This document shows, piece after piece, positions 1-14,587 of a stretch of DNA of 64,000 nt. The position numbers and the translations under genes are program-made. Under the pieces are notes generated by a model, which was not told the DNA's origin, made no database searches, and saw only the letters and a program-made list of their open reading frames with translations. This DNA is from Dysidea avara (taxonomy: Eukaryota; Porifera; Demospongiae; Dictyoceratida; Dysideidae): NCBI RefSeq assembly GCF_963678975.1, contig NC_089278.1:10133479-10197478 (forward strand), written 5' to 3'. Position 1 is the first letter of the stretch. Every line of letters begins with the position of its first letter.

Positions 1-51
1 TGTGTGAAAAAACACTCACTGTTTGCTGTTATAATCAAATAACTAATGTAG

Positions 52-3694
<3,643 letters not shown>

Positions 3695-5005
3695 GTTTTG
3701 TATGTAGATATAATTTCTTTATCAAAAAACCTCTTTTACTGGTTGCAGGTCTATAATTTTGTATATTTTATTAATGAATTTTGTGTTGATATTACACAAT
3801 GGAAATTGGTTGAATAGGGTTGAACAAATATAGTAACGTATAATAATTTACAAATGTCATCAGGGGAGTAGGAAGATATTAAGGTACAACTATTGTGATG
3901 ATTTAATTAGTTTATAAAGCAAGTACATTAAATTCCTACTTCATAAAGCCTGTGTGTCAACAGTATAGCCTTGACGAGCTTGTGTCCACTATAATAGCTA
4001 CAGTTGTAGATGACCTCCATTTTATTTCTATGCACAATTTCTGACTTTTCTTTAGTAGCTAACATACATAATTCATGACTGGTGAACCAATGCATATTAC
4101 ATCAAGGGAAAGAACAGGACCAATCAAGTGCCCTGACCAATTACTATATACATTAATGTGCACGCATTCTGCTTTGTTCTGAGTTATGTTCCACCTGTGT
4201 TATGAACAAAGAACTGTGCAAGAAGTCGCTCTGCAGTCTATCTACTCACTACTAAAATTAACAATGATGGCCACAAGAAGCCATGGCATGCATGCTACCC
4301 ATGAATCGACACCTATACGTGGTAGGGGACACAAAGGAGGACAAAAGTAAGTCCATGATGCTAGTTATCTGAAGGCATCAGATTGTAATAGCCAATTAAC
4401 CATTGCCACTAACAACCTGAATTTTATATTATGTATGTGTCAATGTCTAAAGTAACCTCTCCAAGTTATAAAAACATAGCATAATTATATCAAGAGTACA
4501 CAATACCCTATGTACTCTTGATTATATAGGTCATGAGACACGATATTTTGAAGTTTGTAGTTTTCCCATACATTGTCTATGTGTGGAGTAACAGTTGTAC
4601 TGTTTTCGTATAGATAACTAATGCATGGAAGCTCAAATTCAAAAAATGTCATTATCTCAATTTACATTATGATAAATGTCAAAAATATTATTGTATATAG
4701 GCCATAAAATATAACATATTTCATTGTAAAGGTGATCAAACTTCAAAATGTCATGAGATTAGTGTAGACTTTGACAGGTCGTGAGGGGCAACGATTAATT
4801 TTTCCTAATCTGTCTATTACAAGCATGCATATAAACACAAAGATTAGTCCTTTCACAGGTTCAAGGAGGACGTCACAGTAAATTAAATCTGTTGAGGATG
4901 ATTAAATAATAACCATATTGAGCTATTGCAAGCAATGCCATGTAATGTAGCACTGTCCAATATACTTGCAGAAATAGCAAATGTGTGAACTGGTATAGTT
5001 ATTAT
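3695..5005. other. Intergenic spacer between convergent HECT ligase and PIGB genes
   Basis: Contains the two 3' flanks. No reading frame, repeat array or RNA gene was recognised. A weak inverted repeat (CAAGAGTAC...GTACTCTTG) lies at about 4491-4520. Confidence 0.5.
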
Positions 5006-8000
5006 TTATCTATTGGCATAGATTTGTAAATAATGTCCAACTCTGTCCTCATCCACAATATGTGTATGAAACACCTCACTGATCTATATACAAGGGATAT
5101 CTTAACACACATAGTGAGAAGGTGTTAGCAGACCATGTTGTAATGGTTGTCTATCAGAAATTGCTCCAGTATCTATAGTAACACAAAAGAATAACATATA
5201 ACACAACAATTAGTATCCACTTACTGGTGTTAGGGAATTGTACATGACCAAATGAGAAGGCAGATCTACAGGACTGGGGTACTGTGTGCTTAGCCACTGA
5301 TGTGGACTTTTGTAAAACTGTTCTAGTTCATTATTCTTTTCACTGTGAACACACCAATACAAATTGAAGTAGCACTATAGTACACTTACAATGGAGTACA
5401 GGTCAGTATCCTCATTGATACGTTTCTATGAACATGACTAAAAGTATATACAAAAAAGGAATTGTGATGCTAGCATCCATACTATGTTACGTAACAGCTA
5501 GTGATTGGGCCTACCCGGCTACGCATTAGAGATTTCAGTGAAATTTGATCAAAGATTTAGAAACTATTGCTCATCTTTCTACATGCTGAAATTAGTACTT
5601 TATTTAAAAACTTCTAACTATTAATATCTGTGGATATGTAAAAGGGTTGCTGTAAACTCCTCAAGTGTGGAGGAGGCAGTAGCATGTTCACGTAACCCAC
5701 TGTATTATTGTGATGTCAATAGTAAAACTGATTTCTATAATGGATCCAATAGTTGTCAAAATAATCAACCAAACCGGAAACATTAATTAATTAACCCCTC
5801 CAGCACACCTGTAGAAAGGTGTAGAGTGACAGGGAGTGAGAAACAAGACAGATGGATTAGGGTAATCATCAATAGCCTACGAATACAATACAATTTATGG
5901 CAGTTACTCAGCAGTTATAGTTTACTAGTCTGAGCTCATCCATCACAGTCAGCGACCCTCTCTGGTGTATCAGTGAGAAATATGCAGCCATAGGAATATT
6001 GCTAACCAAAATCAACACAACTACACACTTGTACACTGCAATGATATCACATGGAATTCAGGTTCACACACTCCAAACATTACCAGTGTGTTTGTACTTA
6101 GTCCAGACAGTGTGCAAGTGGTAGCCTGGAGTAGGAACATCATTGACAAAAGCAATAAGAGATGTAACTGACCAGCATAAATACAAGCAAATGGAACTAC
6201 AGGAAATATAAATCTGAATTCTTTGTGCTGCAGTATACTACAGTGACAACACCAAAATGTAGATACAGTTTGAGTGCCTATATGTAGGCTAACCTATGGA
6301 TCATAATGTACCAGAGGCTGACAAAATAAAGACTTTTGTGATTGGCAACCTTTAGTCCACCAAGCAGAAAAGATGGGTATAAACTGAACAAAACAACTGG
6401 AACTCCTTGACTAAAGTACCTAAATGCAAACTTTCATATAATTATGCACATGCCAAATTCTATGTTACCAATGCCATGAATGTGTCCCATAGAAAGCTGA
6501 TTGTCCCTCAAAGACATTGAATAGTAAAAATCGGTACTGAACAAAGGTCCACTAAAATGCATATATTGTGACCAACAACACTGCATGTAATAGAAAATAT
6601 TACCTCTCCGTAGAAAACTCTGTCCACTGCAAGAGACCAACAAAGTGCACAGCAACTACATAACACACAAGCTACCACATAATAACTCAACTACATAGAA
6701 TCAACATACCCTACTATGATAGTTTTGAAGACACATTTTAGTCTTTCACTGGAGTTCAACCAGTACAGGTGAAGTATTATAACTGGTAGCCAGAATATAG
6801 CAGCTGTTGGACGTATCAAACAAGAAAAAGCCGCAACTCCAACTCCACTTATATAGCACCTAACAGAAGACATTATATGTATACAAAATATACTACTGTA
6901 CTACAGTAAAAAATTGTGGTAGCATAGACCTTTTAGTAGACACATAAATACAGTGGAGAGTAACTGATGTGAGGTAAAATGTTCAATTAAACAATGTTTC
7001 TCTGTAGGCCAGTGTTTGATAAAATCAGTGATTTGTTCTTAACGGCACTGCTTAAATACTCTATTAGAACATACACTGATTATTATTATTGTGGAGCAGC
7101 AACATTGTAGTTACTTGAGAATGCATGGAATATCTCAAACAAATAATAGATAACAAAAAAAAAAGAATATTTCTGGAAAAATCGTTAGCAATAGCAAAAA
7201 AGTTCTCTTGGAGGCACCTCTTAAACACTGCTAGCCATTAATAAAACACACAAGTAGGATCTATAGTTATCACCCCAAAGACACTGAGGCATTAAAACCA
7301 GATATCCTGTGGGGTATAACTGATCGCTACATGTAGTTTTGATTGATTTCTGACCAATCGTTGTCTTTTCTCTGTTTACATGAAATCGTAACCTATGGCT
7401 AAACTAGGGCTGGGTGGTATCAAGACACACGGTAGTGTGTCGTGCGGCCCAAGAAGCTGGCGCGCCACACCCGTGATCAAGACACACGGTAGTGTGTCGT
7501 GCGGCCCAAGAAGCTGGCGCGCCACACCCGTGAGTATATTGACAGGAAGAACGAAAACGTCATTTTCACACATTTGTATCTCGGTGATCACTTATCTGAT
7601 TGGAACCAAATTTGCTACACAGTTGCCCGCCAGCCAAGGGAGTCTACATTCCAAATTTGAAGGAAATCGCTCCAGCCATTTCCGAGATACGAGCTGCCAA
7701 AGTTTCGTTTTTTTTTCTTCGTTTTTTTTTTCTTCTTCTTCTTCGTCTTTTCGCACACTTGCAAAAATTGCTATAACACGCAAACGCGTACTCCGATCGC
7801 CTTGAAATTTGGCACACAGAAAGGGAGTCCAACGGCGAATCCTAGCATCAAATTTGGTACAAATCCGATGAATGGTTCAGGAGTTATGACCGATTATTCG
7901 CGTAAAACAAGATCGATTTGTTGTCACGCCTACAGGGTAAACCGCTTCATGGAATGAGCTGAAAATTGCTATGTAGATGGAGTAACCATCGTAGGAGTGC

Positions 8001-11000
8001 CTTTTGGTGGTTTGAAAGGAATCGAGATAAAGACCACGGAGATATGACACAAAACCCAACCTGTGTCACAATTACGCGATCGATTTTTATGAATAAAAAA
8101 GTATTAGTTTTCACGCCTACTAGGCAAACCGCTTAGAGCAATGAGCTGAAAATCGGTGTATAGCTGGAATAATCTTCATAGAAAGTCCTTGCAGTAGTAC
8201 AGAAGAATCGGATTACAAACCACTGAGTTATGATTCGAAAGCCAACTCCGTGTAGCAGATGCGAGATCGAGATACTCTAATAGAACAGTCACCCTAATAG
8301 AGCATTCGGCTAATTTATTTATTCCATTATAGAATTTTATTACATCACAAGTTATTCTATAGGGAGTTCAGCTGCAAACAGTTAATCTTATAGACAGTTC
8401 AGCAAGAAGACAGTCACCATGTGGAGAGTTAAGCAAATATATCACTATAGAGATTCAGAACATTACAAGTCACACTGAAGAAAGTTCAGGTCATGCACTG
8501 TGTAGAGAATTCAGCTACAATTAAGTCACTCTCTAGAGAATTCAGTTACACAGAATTCAGCTACACACAAGTCACTGTGGAGAGAGTTCAGCTACAAACA
8601 AATTACCCTTTAGAGTGATCAGCTACAAACAAAACACTTTGCAGGGTGTTCAGCTGCAACAAATCAACCTTTAGAGCGATCAGCAATGAACAAATCAACA
8701 CAAATCTACCTTTAGAGAGATAAGCTAGAAACAAATCACCCTGTAGAGAGTTCAGCTACAAAAAATCACCCTGTAGAGACATCAGCTAGAAACTAGACAC
8801 AATGTAAGGAGTTCAGCTACAAGCAATCACACTGTAGAGAGTTCAGCTAAAACAAATCAACCTGCAGAGAGATCAGCTACAAACAAATCACCTTATAGAG
8901 AGTTCAGCTACAAACAGATTACCTGTAGAGAGATCGGCTACAAACAAATCAACCTGCAGAGAGATCAACTACACACAAATCAACTTGTAGAGAGATCAGC
9001 TACAAACAAATCACCCTGTAGGGAGATCAGATAGAAACTACACACAATGTAAGGAGTTCAGCTACAAACAAATCACCCTGTAGAGAGTTCAGCTAAAACA
9101 AATCAACCTGCAGAGAGATCAGCTACAAACAAATCACCTTATAGACAGTTCAGCTAAAAACAAATTACCTTGTAGAGAGATCGGCTACAAACAAATCAAC
9201 CTGCAGAGAGATCAGTTACACACAATTCAACTTGTAGAGAGATCAGCTACAAACAAATCACCCTGTAGAGAGATCAGCTAGAAACTAGACACAATGTAAG
9301 GAGTTCAGCTACAAGCAAATCACCCTGTAGAGAGTTCAGCTATAAACAAACCAACCTGTAGAGCGATCAGCTAGAAGCAAATTACCCTGAAGAGAGATCA
9401 GCTACAAAAAATCACCTTGTAGAGAAATCAACTACAAACAAAACACTTTGCAGAGAGTTCAGCTACAAACAAATCAACCTTTAGAGATATCAGCTAGAAA
9501 CAAATCACCCTGAAGAGAGGTCAGCTACAAAAAATCACCTTGTAGAGAAATCAACTACAAACAAAACACTTTGCAGAGAGTTCAGCTACAAACAAATCAA
9601 CCTTTAGAGCGATCAGCAACAAACAAATCAACCTGTAGAGAGATAAGCTAGAAACAAATCACCCTGTAGAGAGTTCAGCTAAAACAAATCAATCTGCAGA
9701 GAGATTAGCTACGTACAAATCACCTTATAGATAGTTCAGCTACAAACAAATTACCTTGTAAAGAGATCGGCTACAAACAAATCACCCTGCAGAGAGAACA
9801 GCTACACACATATCAACTTGTATAGAGATCAGCTACAAACAAATCAACCTGTAGAGAGATCAGCTACAAAAGTAAGGAGTTCAGCTACAAGCAAATTACC
9901 CTGTAGAGAGTTCATCTACAAACAAATCAACCTGTAGAGCAATCAGCTAGAAATAAATCACCCTGAAGAGAGGTCAGCTACAAAAAATCACCCTGTAGAG
10001 AGATCAGCTAGAAACAAATCACCTTGAAGAGAGGTCAGCTACAAAAAAATCATCCTGTAGAGAGATCAGCTACAAACAAATTGCCCTGTAGAGAGATCGG
10101 CTACAAACAAATCAACCTGCAGAGAGATCAGCTACACACAAATCAACTTGTAGAGAGTTCAGCTACAAACAAATTACCCTGTAGAGAGATCGGCTACAAA
10201 AAAATCAGCCTGTAGAGAGTTCAGCTAAAACAAATCAACCTGCAGAGAGATCAACCACAAACAAATCACCTTATAGAGAGTTCAGCTACAAACAAATTAC
10301 CCTATAGAGAGATCGGCTACAAACAAATCAACCTGCAGAGAGATCAGCTACACACAAATCAACTTGTAGAGAGATCAGCTACAAACAAATCACCCTGTAG
10401 AGAGATCAGCCAGAAACTACACACAATGTAAGGAGTTCAGCTACAAATAAATCACCCTGTAGAGAGTTCAGCTAAAACAAATCAACCTACAGAGAGATCA
10501 GCTACAAACAAATCACCTTTTAGACAGTTCAGCTACAAACAAATCACCCTGTAGAGAGATCAGCTAGAAACTAGACACAATGTAAGGAGTTCAGCTACAA
10601 GCAAATCACCGTGTAGAGAGTTCAGCTACAAACAAACCAACCTGTAGAGCGATCAGCTAGAAACAAATCACCCTGAAGAGAGGTCAGCTACAAAAAATCA
10701 CCCTGTAGAGATATCAGCTAGAAACAAATCACCCTGAAGAGAGGTCAGCTACAAAAAATCACCTTGTAGAGAGATCAACTACAAACAAAACATTTTGCAG
10801 AGAGTTCAGCTACAAACAAATCAACCTTTAGAGCGATCAGCAACAAACAAATCAACCTGTAGAGAGATCATCTAGAAACAAATCAACCTGCAGAGTGATC
10901 TGCTACAAACAAATCAGCTTGTAGAGAGATCAGTTACACAAAAATCAACCTGTACAGAGATAAGCTAAAAACAAATCAGAGTTCAACTAAAACAAATCAA

Positions 11001-14000
11001 TCTGCAGAGAGATTAGCTACATACAAATCACCTTATAGATAGTTCAGCTACAATCAAATTACCTTGTAGAGAGATCGGCTACAAACAAATCACCCTGCAG
11101 AGAGATCAGCTACACACAAATCAACTTGTATAGAGATCAGCTACAAACAAATCACCCTGTAGAGAGATCAGCTAGAAACTACACACAATGTAAGGAGTTC
11201 AGCTACAAACAAATCACTCTGTAGAGAGATCAGCTACAAACTAGACACTAAGTAAGGAGTTCAGCTACAAGCAAGTTACCCTGTAGAGAGTTCATCTACA
11301 AGCAAATCAACCTGCAGAGCAATCAGCTAGAAACAAATCACCCTGAAGAGAGGTCAACTACAAAAAATCACCCTGTAGAGAGATCAGCTAGAAACAAATC
11401 ACCCTGTAGAGAGATCAGCTAGAAACTAGACACAATGTAAGGAGTTCAGCTACAAGCAAATCACCCTTTAGTGAGTTCAGCTGCAAACAAATCAACCTGC
11501 AGTGAGATCACCCAAAAAAATGCACTTGTACAGAGTTCAGTTACAAACAAATTACCCTGTAGAGAGATCAGGTAGAAGAATTCACCTTGTAGAGAGTTCA
11601 GCAACAAAGAAACTACCATGTAGAGAGTTCAGCTGCAAACAAATCACCCAGTAGAAAGATCAGCTAGAAGAAGTTACCTTGTAGAGAGTTCAGTTACAAA
11701 GAAACCATCATATAGAGAGTTCAGCTACAAAGAAATTACCCCGTAGAGAGTTCAGCTATAAGAAGTCACCTTGTAAAGAGTTCAGCTACAAAGAAACCAT
11801 CATGTACAGAGTTCAGCTACAAAGAAACCAACTGTACAGAATTCAACTACAAACAAATCACCCTGTATAGAGATCAGCTAGAAGAAGTTACCTTGTAGAT
11901 AGTTCAGCTACAACAATTCACCCTGTAGAAAGATCAGCTAGAAGAAGTCACCTTGTAGAGTGTTCAGTTACAAAGAAACCATCATGTAGAGAGTTCAGCT
12001 GCAAACAAATCACTCTGTAGAGAGTTCAGCTACAAAGAAACCGCCATGTAGAGAGTTCAGCCTCATACAAACCACCTTGTAGAGGATTCAACTACAACAA
12101 ATCATCCTGTAGAGAAGAAGTTACCTTGTAGAGAGTTCAGCTACAAAGAAACCATCATGTAGGGAGTTCAACTATAAAGAAACCACCATGTAGAGAGTTT
12201 AGCTGCAAACAAATCACCTGTAGAGAGTTCAGCTAGAAACAAATCACCCCGTAGAGAGATCAGCTGGACGAAGTCACCTTGTAGAGAGTTCAGCTACAAA
12301 GAAACCATCATGTAGACAGTTCAGCTGCAAACAAATCACCCTGCAGAGAGTTCAGCTACAAAAAAATCACCCTGTAGAGAGTTCAGCTAGACGAAGTCAC
12401 CTTATAGAGAGTTCAGCTACAAAGAAACCATCATGTAGAGAGTTCGGCTACAAAGACACCACCATGTAGAGAGTTTAGCTGCAAACAAATCACCTGTAGA
12501 GAGTTCAGCTAGAAACAAAATACCCTGTAGAGAGACCAGCTAGAAGAGGTTACCTTGTAGAGAGTTCAGCTACAAAGAAACCATCCTGTATATAGTTCAG
12601 CTACATTTCAAGTCACCCAGTAGAGAGATCAGCTGCAAAAAAATATCCTGTGTGGCATAATGGGCATGTAATAAATATATGTATATAATTTGTATAATTA
12701 CTAATAAAATCAAAAATAATTGAAGTGCTAAAATTCTTCTTTAAGTTCTTTTCTTCTTCCTGTGGTAAATAAAAAAACACATGGGTTAAAGAAGCCCCAA
12801 AGCCAGCCATAGGCCGGCTTTGCAGTATACAAATACAAAAAGAAGTGATATCTAATCAAAAACAGCCAAGCTGTAAAAAAAGGTGCGGCCCCCAAAAAGG
12901 CCATGGTGAAAAAAGATGTGAAATCCAAGGTGGCGGCCAAGAAATGGCTGTGATGGTAGGTTAATGGTTACATTTTAATAACGACAATTCAGGTGAATTT
13001 TGTGCCGCTTGATCTTGGCACCAAATTCACCTGAATTGTTGTTATTAAAATGTAACCATTAACCTACCATCACAGCCATTTCTTGGCCGCCACCTTGGAT
13101 TTCACATCTTTTTTCACCATGGCCTTTTTGGGGGCCGCACCTTTTTTTACAGCTTGGCTGTTTTTGATTAGATTGACAATATCATGGCGATCTTAAGTCA
13201 ACTTATAAATGCCAGAATATTCTAACAGGGTAGGTGACTGTTATATTAGAGTGGCTGACTGCTCTATTAGAGCATCTTGCATCTTGATCTGCAAGTTGAT
13301 TGGCATCATGATGTAATCCCTTTAGACTAGAACAATATCACTAATATTCTAGAGCAGAAAAGCAATTAATCATCAGTGCTAAATATTGCAGAAATATTTT
13401 GTGATTTTGCATTTTACGATTATACCGAGTTAATTTCTAGCATTGCTCAACAAGATAGAATACTGAGATATACCTTAATAGAGCAGTCACCCTAATAAAA
13501 CAGTCACCCTTGTGCTATATAACTGTTTTATTAGAGTTTCAATTACTGCAAGTTAGCAATTCTATTCATTGTATTGGGTAATTGTTTCCCCAAGTCAATT
13601 ATTATCCTTACTTGTGATACAGTAAGTATATACCAATGCTCCCAAGTATAGTCTCCAGTGAACTTGTGAGTGTTCGGACAACACAATAGAAAGTGAACCA
13701 GTTAGAGATGCTACACAATAACTTGCAAGTGTTAAGGACAAAAATCACCTATATTGTGATAGTTTTTGTACTTAATAAAGTTATAATTCTGGATGCACGG
13801 GTGAAGGATACAGCAAATATGCCAACAGATCTACTGTACATTTTACATGTCACTTTGTACAGGCACACATCAGCAACAGCTGCACACACGGCTTGTAGTA
13901 GTCTTGGCAACCTAATCTATTAGCATTACATATGGCAATCCATAATGAAAACAAAATAGCTCACCAATAAGTAAGGCCAGTCCATTCCGATCAGTTGTAG

Positions 14001-14270
14001 ACACTTGTAAAGAACAGCAAACAAGAGAGGGTGTGTGTAACCACGAATACCCTTCTGCCACTCCCACGTCAAGTATCCATATCTACGTGATATATCACGT
14101 GCATCAGTCACCATCTACCCACCATACTACAATTACCTAAATACCATCCTGTGTGCAACCTCCAGTGACTGCCAGGGCTCATCTGGGACAAATATAGTTT
14201 GACACAGCAGTGCATTGAGTGATCTAAAAGCTAGCAAAGCCAAGAATAACAATCTCACGTGAGCCGACAT
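5006..14270 (-). CDS. PIGB: GPI mannosyltransferase 3 (PIG-B)
   Basis: ER multi-pass GT22-family enzyme that adds the third mannose to the GPI anchor precursor. Minus-strand exons, 5' to 3': 14270-14137, 14082-13965, 13916-13812, 13721-13634, 7037-6944, 6859-6710, 6655-6604, 6551-6469, 6419-6312, 6237-6173, 6125-6084, 6035-5926, 5876-5809, 5699-5658 (tentative), 5342-5225, 5172-5134 and 5083-5006. Diagnostic text includes [14 protein letters not shown] and YGYLTWEW (catalytic N-terminal loop), [65 protein letters not shown] and [15 protein letters not shown]. The phases close to an open frame of about 497 residues (human about 554). A 25-nt micro-exon at 6253-6277 is an alternative to extending exon 6237-6173. 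It is transcribed divergently from the microprotein gene at 14368. Confidence 0.92.
7415..8300. repeat. Dispersed repeat A, CpG-rich copy
   Basis: A better preserved copy of the repeat at 1150-1680. It is CpG-rich compared with its surroundings, starts near ATCAAGACACACGGTAGTGT and ends at GAGATACTCTAATAGAACAG. An internal unit of about 180 bp is duplicated imperfectly (both copies contain TCACGCCTAC, AAACCGCTT and AATGAGCTGAAAAT). The open frame at 7395-7805 runs through low-complexity TTC and shows no domain. Confidence 0.8.
7419..7532. repeat. Exact 57-bp tandem duplication inside repeat A
   Basis: The 57 bp at 7419-7475 are repeated without a mismatch at 7476-7532. The unit contains GGCGCGCC and the near-palindrome ACACACGGTAGTGTGT. 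The other repeat A copy has only one unit. Confidence 0.95.
8360..12625. repeat. 4.3 kb minisatellite, 31-bp unit
   Basis: Roughly 135 copies of a 31-bp unit containing TTCAGCTACAAACAAATCAC and CCTGTAGAGAG. Two main classes alternate irregularly (GTTCAGCTAC and GATCAGCTAG). Marked variants (ACTAGACACAATGTAAGGAG) recur near 8790, 9285, 10570 and 11425, indicating higher-order duplication. From about 11500 the units shift to GAAGAAGTCACC and AAAGAAACCATCATG types. It lies wholly inside the PIGB intron and shows no spacers or CRISPR-like structure. Short open frames here are repeat artefacts. Confidence 0.95.
12852..13171. repeat. Repeat C with 155-bp near-perfect inverted arms
   Basis: The left arm 12852-13006 and right arm 13017-13171 are reverse complements with two mismatches visible by eye, around a 10-nt loop (GCTTGATCTT). 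The pre-mRNA of PIGB would carry it as a long hairpin. Related single-arm sequence is at 2925-3260. It contains no coding frame of interest. Confidence 0.95.
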
Positions 14271-14367
14271 TTGACTATCTAATAAATGCGCACCGTTACT
14301 TTCAGGTAGCTCGTTACAAGGTAGTTATTTTCTTGTGTTTATTAGCATGCAATCGTTATAGGTTGTC
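14271..14367. promoter_or_regulatory. Divergent intergenic region PIGB / PIGBOS1-like
   Basis: Only 97 bp separate the two start codons, which point away from each other. A shared bidirectional promoter is inferred. No TATA box was recognised. Confidence 0.45.
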
Positions 14368-14520
14368 ATGTTTAATCGATTACCAAGTCCGCCAGTTGTA
14401 GCTGTCACTCTGGGTGTACTAACGTCATTGTACGTATGGTATCCTACCATACAGCAACATAGGTTTGAGAAGAAACTGAAGAAAGAACAAACTAGCAGTA
14501 ACAATAATAAAGCATCTTAA
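14368..14520 (+). CDS. PIGBOS1: PIGBOS1-like mitochondrial microprotein
   Basis: A 50-codon intact ORF. The protein begins MFNRL, has one hydrophobic helix at about residues 8-27 (containing VVAVTLGVLTSLYVWYP) and ends in a charged, Lys-rich tail (FEKKLKKEQ). Human PIGBOS1 is a 54-residue single-pass outer mitochondrial membrane protein that contacts the ER protein CLCC1 and tunes ER stress. It also starts with MF.RL, has the same helix-then-charged-tail plan, and is encoded head-to-head with PIGB, as here (97 bp apart). Family call rests on position, length and layout plus weak sequence likeness. An AATAAA at 14506-14511 overlaps the end of the ORF, and the DDX46 stop codon lies 68 bp downstream in convergent orientation. 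It could instead be an unrelated small membrane protein. Confidence 0.72.
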   Translation: MFNRLPSPPVVAVTLGVLTSLYVWYPTIQQHRFEKKLKKEQTSSNNNKAS

Positions 14521-14587
14521 TTTGCTGAATGTAATATTAAGGTTATAATGATACAGATATCACCTAACCTGTTTACAAGTGTATGTG

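Larger units (their letters stand above)
7038..13633 (-). other. Giant repeat-bearing intron of PIGB
   Basis: The 6.6 kb intron separates the [14 protein letters not shown] exon from the HWPTEK-coding exon, while other PIGB introns are mostly 40-110 nt. From low to high coordinate it contains repeat A with a 57-bp tandem duplication, an internal direct repeat, the 4.3 kb minisatellite, the repeat C hairpin, and TCTATTAGAG-type motifs near 13240-13510. Confidence 0.8.

Noticed and set aside
7395..7805. 136-codon open frame on the + strand
   Set aside because: It spans the 57-bp duplication and a TTC-rich run inside repeat A, with no domain and no splice context.
10024..10215. 63-codon open frame in the minisatellite
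   Set aside because: Translation simply repeats the 31-bp unit in successive frames.
8360..12625. CRISPR-like regularity
   Set aside because: Units follow each other with no unique spacers, the period is 31 bp, and the host sequence is animal nuclear DNA.
13693..13923. 76-codon + strand frame
   Set aside because: Antisense to two PIGB exons (13634-13721 and 13812-13916) that carry conserved family motifs.
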